Notes: generated by a model from the sequence alone, not told the origin. DNA of 64,000 nucleotides from Heterohyrax brucei (GCA_028571685.1 CM053162.1:11784001-11848000), one strand, 5' to 3'; counted from the first letter of the stretch, positions 25,760 through 37,988 are shown. Program-made: numbers and translations.

Positions 25760-25912
25760 AAACAAAACAAAACATTGCCAGCACATTGATTTTCATAGCA
25801 ACCCCACAGGACAGAGTAGAACTACCCCATAGGATTTCCAAGGAAAGACTGTTGAATTTGAACTGTTGACTTTTTGTTTAGCAGCCATAGATCTTTACAA
25901 CTCTGCTGTAAG
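25760..25912 (-). repeat. AfroSINE, antisense
   Basis: Reversed body GGACAGAGTAGAACTACCCC with ATAGGATTTCCAAGGAAAG and a reversed head ending AGCAGCCATAG. Confidence 0.85.
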
Positions 25913-25917
25913 AATAT

Positions 25918-26420
25918 GAAAAGACAGTTGAATTGTGGATCATAACAAATTATCGATAACATTGCAAAGAGTGAGAGTTCAGAAATACTTAATTGTGCTC
26001 CTGAGGAACCTATACATAGACCAAGAGTCAGTTGTTTGAATTGAACAAGGGGATATCTTGAGGATTAAAGTCTGAAATGGTGTGCATCAGGGTTGTATCC
26101 TTTCAATGTAATTATTCAGGTGGTATGCTGAGCAAACGATTTGAGAAGTTGGAATATATCAAGAAGAATAGAGCATAAGTATTAGAAGAAAACTCATTAA
26201 CAACCTCTGTTACACAGATGGTACAGTATTGCTTGCTGAAAATGAAGAGGACTTAAGGCATTTATTGATGAAGATGAAACAAGATAGACTTCAGTATGGA
26301 TTATACTTCAAAATAAAGAAAATAAAAATTAGTTTATTAAAAGATGTCAGACTAGACACACGTTTGTTCATGTCCTTCTGAGAACTAAGGCCTGGAATGA
26401 TATTTGTATAGAGCACTGGA
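25918..26420 (+). mobile_element. RTE LINE, RT part 2
   Basis: Resumes at TGTGGATCATAACAAATT, continuing the RT after the break at 24226. It carries a CAGGGTTGTATCCTTTCA (QGCILS) motif and a CTCTGTTACACAGATGGTAC segment, where the YADD catalytic box has decayed to YTDG. It ends near 26420 with no 3' tail. Confidence 0.8.
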
Positions 26421-26616
26421 CATTTGGAGGGCCCTTGGACATTTGGAGGGCCCTTGGACCCAGCACATTTGACTAGGCACCAGTATCAGACTAAACTACC
26501 CCTCTCGAAGAGGAGCTGCTGACCTCCGCTCCTGCTGTTTCACCGTATCAGAGAACTGCAGCTTCTGTGAATGGCTGGTACCATACTGGGAGGCAGGGAG
26601 AAGGAGGAGACAGCAG

Positions 26617-26690
26617 AATAGACCATGAGTTTCTCCTGTGCAAGTCCCAAGTTGAAGCTGAAGAATATTACAAGTCCACAGCAAGACCAC
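26617..26690 (+). mobile_element. RTE linker fragment
   Basis: Contains TAGACCATGAGTTTCTCCTG and GAAGCTGAAGAATATTACAA, parallel to 34465-34520 in the better RTE copy. Short and isolated. Confidence 0.6.
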
Positions 26691-26719
26691 AGCTGGAAAG
26701 CAGGGTCTGCTGGTCCTGA

Positions 26720-29700
26720 GGGCCTGCCTGCTTTTGGCAGCATTTGGAAAGCTACTGGCTGAGAGTTCTCCTTTTGTCAGCACCTGGACAGTTCTCCACA
26801 TTGAAGTCAAATTTACTGTTAGGGTTCAGAGGCTGATGTGTCTGTCTGGAGATCTGTCTGTTGAGAGGCCCAGCAGCTTTTCTTCCCACCCGTCACTGAC
26901 CCACATTGTAGGGTTGGCGCACAGCCCCCACTGTCTCCATAAGTAGGGTGTTGTCTTTGTCACTCAACAGGCAGAGACTTCCACCCTGGAGAGTCCACCT
27001 GGGGCCAATCACTAGAGTACGTAGAAATAGCTGGTGACTAGCTCCTCTCTTAGAACTATGCCTTAGCTTGTTGAGGTAACACCAGAGAAATCAGACAGAT
27101 TCTAGAAGGCATGTAGACAGCAGACCATTGTTAATCATTTAAAGACAGAGTGTACCTTGACTCCAGAAAACTCCCAAAATAAAGAATCAAGAAACTTCCC
27201 AGATTAAGAAGCTGTTCTGGAACTATTGGATGTTGAGCATAAAAGAATTATATATAGTACATTCCTAGAGATTAAACAAAATGCAGCAGAACAAAATGAA
27301 AAATTAAGTAAGCTATTTAAATGGATGGGACATCTATGATATGAAATCCAGCAGATCAATAACAGATTTACAGAATTAGACAATTCAGTACAAAGCCAAA
27401 AGAGTATAATTGAGGAGATGAAAGTCAGACTTAGTGACCTTCAGGATAGAGCAGTGGACGCTAGCTTTTAGAAATAAGAAAAATGAGGAAGGATTAAGAA
27501 ACATGTTGGACTCTATTAAGAAGTGTAATTTATCATTAACTGGAGTTCCTGAATAAGGGAGGATAGATGACAATACAGGGAGCATTGCTGTAAAGATTCT
27601 GACAAAAAACTTTCCTGAGATGGTGAATGAAGAAAACAGATATCCAAGATGTATACTGAATGCCACAAAATGTAGACCTCAAAAGAAAGACACCAAGACA
27701 TATTATAATCAAGCTTAAAAAAATGAAGCATACACATGCTTTTAAAGGCAGCAAGGCTTAAAGCAAAACTAGCATTCAAAGGGAAATCCTGTAGGCTTTC
27801 CTATGACTTCGCAGAGATAATGTTGGCCACAAAGTAGTGGGATTACACATTCAAAGCCCTGAAGGACCAAAACTTCCAACCAGGAATTCTATATCCTGCA
27901 AAATTGTCTACCAAATATGATGGTGAAGTTAAGACATTCACAGATAAAGAGAAGCTTAGAGACTGCAAACTACAAGAAGTATTGAAAGAAGTCCTTTGCT
28001 TAGAAAAACAAAACCATTAAGTGTATATTTAAATACAGCATCCAGAATCCTACTCAGTTAGAGAAGTTGCAAAACTCAATCAAAACCACAATATTAAAAG
28101 AAGGGAATCTGTGATCGTATGAGAACTGTGACACCATCACTAAAAAGAGGGTTATACTACAGTAGTTATAGTCCTTTCAGATAGAGAGAAAGTCAGAAAG
28201 ATATGCAGAGGTTAAATTTGGATTTAAACTTAGAATGTTAAGGGGGATCACAGGTGTACCTCCAAAACAGAATAACAGTGCAACATATTAAAACAAGAAA
28301 TGCAATACAGGAGTCTCAACAAGCCCAAAACCAGTACTGAGAAGTAGAACTATAAAGAAGAATGACCCAGAACAGAGTATTAAGAGCAGTGTAGAAAACA
28401 ACACAAAAATAAATACGCCAAAATGACAACACTGAACACATACCTATCAGTAATTATACTGAATGTAAACATACTGAATGCTTTAGTAAAGAGATGCTGA
28501 GTGAAATCCTGGCTCAAAAGACATGAGCCATCTATATATTGCTTACAAGAAAACACACCTTAGACTCAAACATATGAATGAACAAACTGAAAAAGGATGG
28601 AATAATATATACCAAGCTACCAACATATGAAGAAGAGCAGTTGTAGCAATATTAATCTCAGATAAAATCGATTTTAATGTAGAATCCACTGTTGTGTACA
28701 AGGATCATCATTATTGATGAAAGGTTCGATACTCAAGGAGGACTTAGCAATATTAAATATGTATGCATCCAATACCAGACCATCTGCATACATTGAACAA
28801 ACAGTGACAACGTTGAACAATGAGATAGATCATTCTACAATAATAGTTGGAGACTTCAACACTCCCCTTTCAGTAATTTATAGATCATCCAGAAAAAAGT
28901 TCAGTAAAGATACAGAAGATCTTATTCCAGCAATCAACCACCTTTATCGACATATGTAGATCTTTTCACCTGTGAATGGGTAAGTACACCTTCTTCTTGA
29001 GTGCACATGGACAATTCTCCAGAATAGACCATATGTTAGCTCATAAAGCAATTTAATACAAGATCCAAAGCACTGATTTATTGCAAAGCATCTTCTCAGA
29101 CCATAAAGCCATAAAAGTTGAAATCAATAGCAGAAAAATTGCAGGTAGAAATAGGAACTCATGGAAACTGAACAATACCTTACTCAAAAAGTCTTGCATT
29201 AAAGAAGAAATCAAAGACAAATTTATGGACTCAAATGAGAATAAACAGACATCCTACTAGAAGCTATGGGTTACAGCAAAAGCCGTGCTCAGAGGTCAAT
29301 TTATCTGTATTTTGCACACATCTGGAATGAAGAAAGGGCCTAAATGAAAGAATTAACTCTACTACTTGAACAAGTAGAAAGAGAGCATCAGAGGAACCCC
29401 TTAGGCACCAGAAGAAAACAGATAATAAAGATTAGGGGAGAAATAAGTGAATTACAGAATAGAAGAACAGCTGAGAAAACTAACAAAACCAAATGCTGGT
29501 TCTTTGAAAAGATCAACAAAATTGATAAACCATTAGCTAAACTTATGAAAGAAAAACAGCAGAAGATACATATAACCTGATTAAGAAATGACATGGGAGA
29601 TGTTACATCAGGCTCAGCTAAAATTCAAAAAATCATAACAATATTGTGAAAGTCTGTACTCTAACAGATTTTAAAACCTAGAGGAAATAGACAAATTTTT

Positions 29701-30213
29701 AGATTCATATCACCCATGAAGATTATCACAAGGAGAAGTAGATCAAATAACTAAACCTGTCACAAAGGAAGAGACTGAAAACCTCATTAAAAAACTGCCG
29801 GCCATAAAACATCATGGCTCAAATGGCTTCACTGGAGAATTGTACTTAACTTTTAGAGAAGATTTAACTCTGATATTATTGAGGCTATTTCACACTATAG
29901 AAAGGGATGGAATACTCCCAAATTCATTCTGTGAAGCCGGCATAACCCTGATACCAAAAGCCACAGAAAAATCCCACCAAAGAAAAAAAAAATTACAGAC
30001 CAATATCACTCATGAACCTGGATACAAAAATCTTCAACAAAATCCTAGCCAATAGAATTCAACAACGTATCACAAAAATAATCACGACCAAGTTGGTTGC
30101 ATTCCAGGGTTGCAAGACTGGTTTCAACATCAGAAACACAATTCATGTGATTAAACACATTAGTAACACAAAAGATAATCACCTGATTGTCAGGTTGTAT
30201 ATTACTGACTAAC
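26720..30213 (+). mobile_element. L1 LINE (copy E), sense, 3'-truncated
   Basis: Parts of the 5' UTR (26720-27130), ORF1 (27130-28020, with coiled-coil and RNA-binding pieces in several frames), the endonuclease (28430-29150, e.g. TTLNNEIDHSTIIVGDFNTP), the linker (29344-29580, RTAEKTNKTKCWFFEKINKI) and the first part of RT. It stops abruptly at about 30213 after [13 protein letters not shown], before the RT catalytic box and without a 3' UTR or poly-A. It is therefore broken by deletion or rearrangement, not a normal insertion product. Confidence 0.85.
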
Positions 30214-30574
30214 ATCTGTTTATACTTTCTGGTGAAAGGCAGCAGGATAATTTAAAAACAAACCAAGAAGAGTTTGGAGAATTTTGAATTACTCAAAAAA
30301 GATAATTTTAATATTTACTCTTCTAACACTGATGGTGAAAATTCAACTGATATGAAATCAGTCTTGAGCCTCTGAACATATATTAACTTTAACTTGTGTA
30401 AATCCCTTAAAAGTACACTTACAGTAAAAGGAATTCCTAAGGATTTTTTTTTGTCTTTTGAGCCACTCTGTTGCATGATCAATTTTTTGTCCTCCTAATA
30501 TTTTATAAACTTGTTTAGAAACTTTATTCCTACTTCTACTGTGTTCATCTCACAGCACCTTCGCCAAATTAGAG
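30214..30574. other. Intronic sequence, nothing recognised
   Basis: AT-rich and unassigned, between the truncated L1 and the MIR. Confidence 0.4.
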
Positions 30575-30830
30575 TACCTTCTCCATACTAATAGCTAGCA
30601 TTTATTAGGCTATTTCTATTTGCCTGGTCCTCTGCTAACTACTAAGTACTTGTCATTGATTTAGGTGATTTAATACTTACATAGCCCCATTCTGACTTTA
30701 TAAAATGAAGAGTCTAACACTCAGGAGGATTAGTAACATGAAGAAATTCATAACAGTTATTAAGTGATAGAGCCAGGTTAAGAACTAGAACATTCTGATC
30801 TAAAGTCAAGCTTTTAACCATTTGCTAATT
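30575..30830 (-). repeat. MIR SINE remnant
   Basis: Reversed MIR layout with ACTCAGGAGGATTAGTAAC, TTAAGTGATAGAGCCAGGTT and a CTAAAGTCAAGCTTTTAACC end. Confidence 0.7.
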
Positions 30831-30842
30831 TCAGAGATGGTG

Positions 30843-31266
30843 GGAGCCTGGTTTGACAGTGGTTAAGTACTTGGCCACTAACCTGCAGGTCAGCAGTTTG
30901 AACTCAGTGGTGGCTCCAAGGGAGAAAAGAACCACCTGTTTGCTTCCATAAAGATTAAAAAGCTGAACACTACATGTGTTGCCATCAAGCTGATTCTGAG
31001 TCATAGTGAACCTGCAGGACAGAGTAGAACTGCCCCATTGAGTTTCTTAGGCTGTAATCTTTACTGCAACAGACTGTCACGTCTTTCTCCTGTGGAGTGG
31101 TTAAGTTGCAGGGTTTGAACTGTTAACATCTTCATGTTTAACTACTGTGCCATCAGAGCTCCTCCTCAAAGATTTTGGCCTAGAAAACCCTATGGGTCAA
31201 TTCTGCTGTGTCCTATGGAGTGATCATGAGATCAGATCAACTCAGTGGCACACGGCAACAAAAAAT
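30843..31266 (+). repeat. AfroSINE (long form) split by a nested SINE
   Basis: Head GAGCCTGGTTTGACAGTGGT, then TGCTTCCATAAAGATT at 30941-30956. The body resumes at 31168 with AAAGATTTTGGCCTAGAAAA and ends in the tail near 31266. Confidence 0.8.
30957..31167 (-). repeat. AfroSINE nested in an AfroSINE
   Basis: Antisense long-form SINE with GGACAGAGTAGAACTGCCCC and GGCTGTAATCTTTACTGCAA. Flanked by direct repeat AAAGATT (30950-30956 and 31168-31174). Confidence 0.85.
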
Positions 31267-32539
31267 CTAAATGTTTTCAGCATCTATGAAGGCAAGGTAA
31301 ATGATTGGTTGTGATAATGATGTTGGTAAATTATGGTATTTAAGAGCACAACTCCAGATCGTTTGTTGTTGTGGAAGAGGGGCTAAGATGGTGGAGTAGT
31401 CAGATGCTTCTTGTGATCCCTTTAATAAAAACTGGTCTACCTGCTCCTCCATGAACCAGTTATGTATGACATTATAGAAGCCCTGACTATTGAAGTAGAA
31501 GTTGAGAATTGGACTGAGCAACAGGGAAGGGAGGAGGGTAGGTGTAGAATTACTGAAGACTGGCCAGACCTGACTTGGCAGAAATTGGTACCCTGTGGGC
31601 ACACTGGCTACAGCAAGCATGGTAAGGGGAGCAGTGGCATTTGGAAAGTGTCTTTCACTGCAGGACAGAGACTGAGCAGTGGGGAGCACAATCTTGTATC
31701 TCGAATCCATAAAAATCAGCATTTCATCATCAAAATTTAAGTAGCTTGCATCTACCCCATTGCACATGTATCTAAAATTTTCCTTTAAGATAAACTGTCC
31801 CTTTTAACTGCCATGTACTCACCTTGCTCTTTAAGGTGACTAAGCTGGCTGCAGACAATGACACCACCCCTGGGCAGGAAGTAGGACCACTTAGGTGTGC
31901 TGAGCCATTCTCCTAGCATTGGAGAAGGAACAGTTTAACAAGAGTGGAAAAAAGTAATCTGCTGGTTTCCCTAATCTGAGGGCAGAGATAATTCCTTTGC
32001 CTAGGTGTGGGCATAAAGGACTTAAAATGCTTTTCACCCCTGTACATGGTATCAAGCACCTGTAGTCTGGCTGCAAAACCTATGTACCTGTATACTCTAA
32101 GGAACAGGGTTGTGTTTTCTGTAGACACACTCACAGATGACTGTTAGCCCCCTGCTTTTTCTCAGCAGTGCAGCCAGATACTTGGGCCTACACCAATCAT
32201 CCCTCCCCGTTTAGGACTGAAGGACAGAGCTAGCGTCACACACTTGGTAACTGACTACCTGGACAGCTAAGCTGAATACATTCAAGAAAAATAAATGGAG
32301 TTTGGGGGTCACATGCTTAGTAAAAGCTTTTAACTACCTGGTAACAGGACATTAACACTTCACAGGCACCAGTAATCAAACTAGCTCACAAGACCAGCCT
32401 GTTGGGGCATTCTAAAGCAAAACAGAACAAGAAGCTATAACACAATAGACAAACATAAAGTAAATAAATACATCATCTTACTCTTGGCTTGGAGACAACA
32501 GTCAGTATCAGATCACCTAAAGAGACAGACCACAATGGC

Positions 32540-33430
32540 TTCAGAAAGCTCCCTGCCCCCCCCATAAGTGAATTTTCCAGATGAAGAGAACTTGGAATTA
32601 TTGGATGTAGACTATAAAAGATTAATATTTAGAACTTTTCAAGAGTTTAGGAAGAAGATCATGCAAAATACAAAAGAGTATAATGACAAACTGAACAAGC
32701 TGCAAGAAAGCAAAGAGAAATAGCATGCAGAAATTTAGGAGCTTAATAATAAAATTACAGAACTAGACTATTGAATAGAGACTCAAGAAGCAGAACTGGA
32801 GTAATGGAGGCCAGAATTAGTGCAATCAGTGATAAGCACTTGACAGGAACGTACTTAGGGAAAAATCAGGTAAGAGAATTAAAAAAAAAATGAAGAAACA
32901 CTGAGAACTATATGGTACTCTATCAAGAGGAATAACCTATGACTGACTGGAGTACCAAAAAAAGAGGGTAGGAGGATAACAGAAAGTACAGAGAGAATTG
33001 TTGAAGATTTGTTTACAGAAAACTTAACCTGTTATCATGAAACATGAAAAGATATCTGCGGCATATTGAACTCTACACAATATAGATCTCAAAAAGACAG
33101 ATGGTACAACGTAATCAAACTTGCCAAAACTGAACATAAAGAGATAATTTTGAGAGCATCTAGGGATAGTAAAAAAATATCTGTAAAGGAGAGTTAATAA
33201 GACTAAACTCGGACTGCTCAGAAGAAACCATGCAGGCAAGGAGACAGTGGAGATGACACATACGAAGCCTTGAAGGAACAAAAACTGCCAGCCAAGTATG
33301 ATATATCTGATAAAACTATTTGTCAAATATAATGGTGAAATTAGGATATTTCCAGAAAAACACAAGGTTCAGGAATTTGCAAAATCCAAACCAAAATTTC
33401 AAGAAATTCTAAAGGGAAACCTTTGTTAGA
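32540..33430 (+). pseudogene. L1 ORF1 of copy F
   Basis: Reads in pieces: GGCTTCAGAAAGCTCC start region, an E/K-rich coiled-coil region to about 32830, then the RNA-binding domain region to about 33400 (AAATATAATGGTGAAATTAG block shared with copies E and G). Multiple frameshifts. Confidence 0.7.
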
Positions 33431-33663
33431 GAATTGATGACAGCAGGTAACAACCAAAGACTAGAATACAGAACAGAGCAACCAGATACCAACCTGAAAC
33501 AAAGGGAAATCACAAAAATAAGTCAAAGCTAAAACACTGAAAGTAAAAGGAGATAATTATATAAAAAAATTTTAACAGTGTAACAAAAAACAAGGATTGA
33601 AAAAGTATAGTCACAGATCTTTTACATGGAGAGTGAATCAAGGTGATGCAAAGAGATAAAATA

Positions 33664-34210
33664 CTGACAGTTAAGTCCATGAACTTAATTATTCTAAGTG
33701 CTACATACCTTATTGGTGACTGTAACCACAGACACCTTCAAAGTATTGTCCTTGGGGAGCTGTGTGCCGGTACCAGTGCCCACTTTTCAGAGCAGTTTTG
33801 AAATTCCTTCTGGAATGGCCATTGTGCACAGTGGCAAGGTGGCAGGTTTGCAAACTTAATTTTATAGTTGTCTGTGAAGGAGTTTTTAGCCAGTAAACAA
33901 ATAACTATACTGGAACACCCTGCCAGCTCCCCTGATCTGTCCCCCAGTGACTTTTTTCTTTGCCCGAAGATAAAGGAAATATTGAAAGGAAGACATTTTG
34001 ATGACATTTGGAACATCAAGGGTAATACAGTAACAGCTCTGATGGCCATTCCAGAAAAAGAATTCCAAAAGTGCATTGAAGGATAGACTTAGGCCCTGGC
34101 ATCAGTGCATCATTTCCCAAAGGGAGTACTTTGAAGGTGACTGTATTGATATTCGCCAATGAGGTATGTAGCACTTTTTCTAGGAAGGGTTTGCAAACTT
34201 AATTGGCAGT
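33664..34210. mobile_element. Mariner-derived foldback element, copy 2
   Basis: The right half (33868-34086) translates to SVKEFLASKQITILEHPASS then PDLSPSDFFLCPKIK and ends EKEFQKCIEG. This is the C-terminal third of a Tc1/mariner transposase containing the third catalytic Asp (SPSDFF). The left arm (33664-33820) is the reverse complement of the right arm (about 34040-34210). It shares with copy 1 the junction GGCCATTGTGCACAGTGGCA before the central segment. It interrupts L1 F. The TA target site on the left (33662-33663) fits mariner preference; the right flank is less clear. Confidence 0.85.
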
Positions 34211-34972
34211 CCTTGTATTCAGGCAACAACAAAGTTCTACACATCTAAATAAAAACAGGAAAAACATGACACTTCAGAAAGTACAAAAGCCAACAAAAAT
34301 AAAAAAAGATGAAAAGAGAACACATAAAGAAAAGCAACATAGCACAGAAAAGTCAGTGGAACAAAGATGTTGTCAACGTGCAAAACATCTCAAAATGACC
34401 ACACTATAGCCATACTTATGGAAAAAGCTTGTTATTAGCAGATCAGATGCTGCGTGTGGCATAGACCATCAGCTGCTCATATACAAGTTCAAACTGAAAC
34501 TGAAGAAAATTAGAGTGTAAGTCTTCAGGAGCCAAAGTATGACCTTGAGTGTATCCCATTTGAGCTTAGAGACCATCCCAAGAACAAATTTGATGTGTTG
34601 AATAATAATTACCAAAGACCAGACGAGTTGTGGAATGACATCAAAGACATCCATGAAGAAAGCAATTGGTCATTTAAAAGCATGAAAAAAAGAAAAGACT
34701 TAAGTTGAATATCAGAAGAGACTCTGAAATTTGCCCTTGAATGTCGGGTTGGTAAAACAAAAGGAAGGAATGATAAAAGAACTGAAGATTTCAGAGGGCA
34801 GTTTAAGAAGACAAAATGAAGTGCCTTAATGATGTGCAGACAGCTGGAAATAGGAAACCAAAAGAGAAGAACATATTCTGCACTTCTTGAACTGAGAGAA
34901 CTGAAGATAAAATTCAAGCCTCGAGTTGCAATAGTAAAGAATTCTACAGGGGAAATATTAAATAATTCAGAA

Positions 34973-36192
34973 AGTAGAAAAAGAAACCAAAGCATTAGCC
35001 CTGCAACTTGAACAAGCAGAAAGAGAGCAACAAAGGAACCCCTCAGGCACCAGAAGAAAACAGGTAATATAGATTAGAGCAGAACTAAATGAATCAGAGA
35101 ATAGAAGAACAATTGAAAAAGAATTAACAAATCCAAAAGCTGGTGGTTTGAAAAGATCAACAGAATTGATAAAGCCTTGGCTAAGCTTACGAAAGAGAAG
35201 CAGGAGAGAAAACAAATAACCCAAACAAGAAATGAGATGTCACAACACACCTAGCCAAAATCAAAGTATCAGAATACTATGAAAGGCTGTACTCTAACAG
35301 ATTTGAAAACTTAGAGGAAGTGGAGAAGTAAACCAAATTAATAAGCCCATCACAAAAGAAGAGATTGAAAAAGTAACCAAAAAACTACCAACCAAAAAAA
35401 GTCCTGGCCCACAGGGCTTCACCTGAGAATTCTACCAAGCTTTTTGAGAAGAGTTAATTCCAATACTACTAAGGCTATTTGACAGCGTGGAAAAGGATGG
35501 AATACCCTCAAATTCATTCTGTGAAGCCAGCATAACCCTGATATCAAAGCCAGGGGAAGACCCTACAGAAAAAATAAAATGGTAGACCAGTTATCACTCT
35601 TAAACCCAGATGCAAAAGTCTTCAGTGACTTCCTAGCCTTAAAATAGAATTCAACAACATGTCAAAAAAATAATTCATCATGACCAAGTTTTAATATCAG
35701 GGATGTAGGGCTAGATCAACATCAGAAAAGCAGTTAATGTGATCAACCACATAAATAACTCAGAGGATAAGAATCACCTGATTTTGTCAGTTGATCCAGA
35801 AAAGGCATTTGATAAAGTCCAGTACCCGTTCATGCTAAAAACTCTCAGCAAAATAGGAATAGAGGGGAAATGCCTCAGTGTAATACGGGGTGTGTATGCA
35901 AAGCCAACTACCTGCATCATCCTGAATGTACCGAGACTGAAAGAATTTCCTTTCAGAACAGGAACTAGACAAGGGTGTCTGCTGTCACCACTTCTTTTCA
36001 ACATTGTTCTAGGGGTTCTGGCCAGGGCGGTCAGAAAAGACAAAGAAATAAAAGGTGTCTGCATCAATAAAGGTGTCATAAAAATCTCCGTATTTGCAGG
36101 TGATATGATCGTATACACAGAAAATCTTTAAAAAATCCATAAGTAAAGTACTGGAACTAATAGAGGAGTTTAGCAGAGTATCAGGATATAAT
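34973..36192 (+). mobile_element. L1 ORF2 internal fragment inside the RTE
   Basis: Covers the L1 linker (GCCCTGCAACTTGAACAAGC) through the RT, with [19 protein letters not shown] and [10 protein letters not shown] (decayed FADD, now FAGD) at 35739-36131. It starts and ends inside ORF2, with no 5' or 3' UTR or poly-A. It joins RTE sequence at AAAGTA on both sides. Confidence 0.8.
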
Positions 36193-37650
36193 AAAGTATC
36201 AAAAGAAATGGAAGGCATACACAGAATCATTTTACCAGAAGAATTGGTCTGTGTTCAGCCATTTGAAGAGGTAGTATGTGATCAGGAACCAATGGTACTG
36301 AAGAAAGAAGTCGAAGCTACATTGAAGACATTGGTGAAAAACAAGGCTTCAGGAATTGATGCAGTATCAGTTCAGATGTTTCAACAAATGGATGCAAGGC
36401 TGGAAGTGCTCACTTGTTTATGCCAGGAAATTTGCAAGAGAACTTCCCGGCCAACCACCTGAAAGAGATCCATAATTATGTCTGTTCCCAAGAAAGATGA
36501 TCCAAGCAAATATAGAAACTATTTAACAATATTATTAATATCACACACAAAATTATGCTTAAAAATTATTCAGAAGTGGTGGCAGCAATATCTAGGCAGG
36601 GAACTGCCAGAAGTTCAAGTTCAGAAGAGGAGGTGAAACCAAGGATCTCATTGCTGATGTCAGATGAATCTTGGCTGAAAGCAGAGAATATGGTTCATTG
36701 ACTCTGCAAAGGCATTTGATTGTGTGGATCACAACAAACTATGGATAGCATTGCAGAGAATGGGAATTTCAGAATGCTGAGTTGTGCTCATGAGGAATCT
36801 GTATATGGATCAAGAGGCACTTGTGAAAACAGAATGAGGGGACACTGCATGTTTTAAAGTCAGGAAGGGTGTGGATCATGGCTGTATCCTTTCACTATAC
36901 CTTTTGAATCCATATGCTGAGCAAATAATGCAAGAATATAGACTATAGGAGACAGAATAAGGTATCAGGATTGTGGGAATGCTCATTAGCAGCCTGCTTT
37001 ATGCAGATGACACCTTATTTTCTTGTAAGATTTACTGATAAAAATCAAGACCACAGCCTTTAGTATGCACTGTACTTCAACATCAGGAAAACAAAAAGAT
37101 CTCACAGCTGGACCAGCAAGCAGTACCATGATTAATGCAGAAATAATTGAGGTTGTCAGGGATTTCATTTTACTTCATTCCACAATGATTGCCCACAGAA
37201 GCAGCAATCAAAAAACACGTTGCATTGGGAAAATCTGCTGCAAACAACTTCTTTAAAGTGTTGAAAAATGAAGATGTCATGTCGAAGACTTAAGGTGCAC
37301 GTGCCCAAGTTGTAGTATTTTCATTCAAATCATACGCATGTGAAAGCCAGACATTGAGTAAGCCAAGCCAAGCCAAGTGCAGACATTGAATAAAGAAAAC
37401 AGAAAAAGAGTTGATGCCTTTGAATTGTGGTGCTTTAGAAGAATATGGAATGTACAATGCACAGACAAAAGAACAAACGGATCTCTTCTTCTGAAAGAAG
37501 TACAGCTAGAATGCTCATTGGAAGCAAAGATGGCAGTACTGCATCTTACATACTTTGGACATGTTGTCAGTGGGGATCAGTCCCTGGAGAAGGACATCAT
37601 GCTTGGTAAAGAGTCAGCAAAAAAGAAGACCCTGAACAAAATGGATTGAC
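36193..37650 (+). pseudogene. RTE reverse transcriptase pseudogene
   Basis: Clear RTE pol pieces: NKASGIDAVSVQMFQQMDA (36208-36462 frame), a VPKKDDPSKYRNY segment near 36485, AFDCVDHNKLWIALQRMG near 36715, LLYADDTLFSC near 37000 with the catalytic YADD box still legible, then FGHVVSGDQSLEKDIMLGK near 37555. Frames shift several times and stops interrupt, so it is inactive. RTE enzymes reverse-transcribe their own and SINE RNAs at nicked target DNA. Confidence 0.85.
37362..37379 (-). repeat. 18-bp SINE/RTE tail insertion with target duplication
   Basis: GCCAAGCCAAGCCAAGTG is inserted in the RTE and flanked by CAGACATTGAGTAA (37348-37361) and CAGACATTGAATAA (37380-37393), a 13/14 match. Confidence 0.8.
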
Positions 37651-37816
37651 CCGGTGGCTGAAACAATGGGTTTAATCATAAGAACACTTAGAGGCATTGT
37701 TCAGAACTGGGAAGTGTTTTGTCCCATTGTGCATAGGGTTGCTGTGAATTGGAACCCACTTGACAACACGTAACAGGAACACATTCATATTATATATGAT
37801 TGTGCTAAATGTAAAT

Positions 37817-37988
37817 GCATGAAAACCAAAACCAAACCCACTACCGTCAGATCGATTCCGACTCACAACAGTGCTATAGGACAGAGTAGAACTGCCCCAA
37901 AGAATTGCCATGGAGCACCTGGCATATTCAAACAGCTGACTTTTTTGGTTAGCAGACATAATAAGTAACCACTGTGCCACCACAAGTT
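37817..37988 (-). repeat. AfroSINE, antisense
   Basis: Starts ACCAAAACCAAACCCACTAC, body ATAGGACAGAGTAGAACTGC and reversed head ending AACCACTGTGCCACCA. It separates the first and second parts of the L1 F endonuclease start region. Confidence 0.9.

Larger units (their letters stand above)
34419..37770 (+). mobile_element. RTE (BovB-like) LINE nested in L1 F
   Basis: The largest RTE copy here. 34419-34972 is the linker between endonuclease and RT. 36193-37770 is the RT, thumb and C-terminal region with the 3' end. The two are separated by an L1 ORF2 piece. The 3' end near 37700-37760 (TTTTGTCCCATTGTGCATAG then GGTTGCTGTGAATTGG) resembles the SINE tails in this window, consistent with SINEs borrowing RTE machinery. 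The endonuclease is missing at the 5' side. Confidence 0.85.

Noticed and set aside
33738-34076. 112-residue minus-strand open frame
   Set aside because: Antisense read-through of the foldback mariner, with no mariner motif in that frame.
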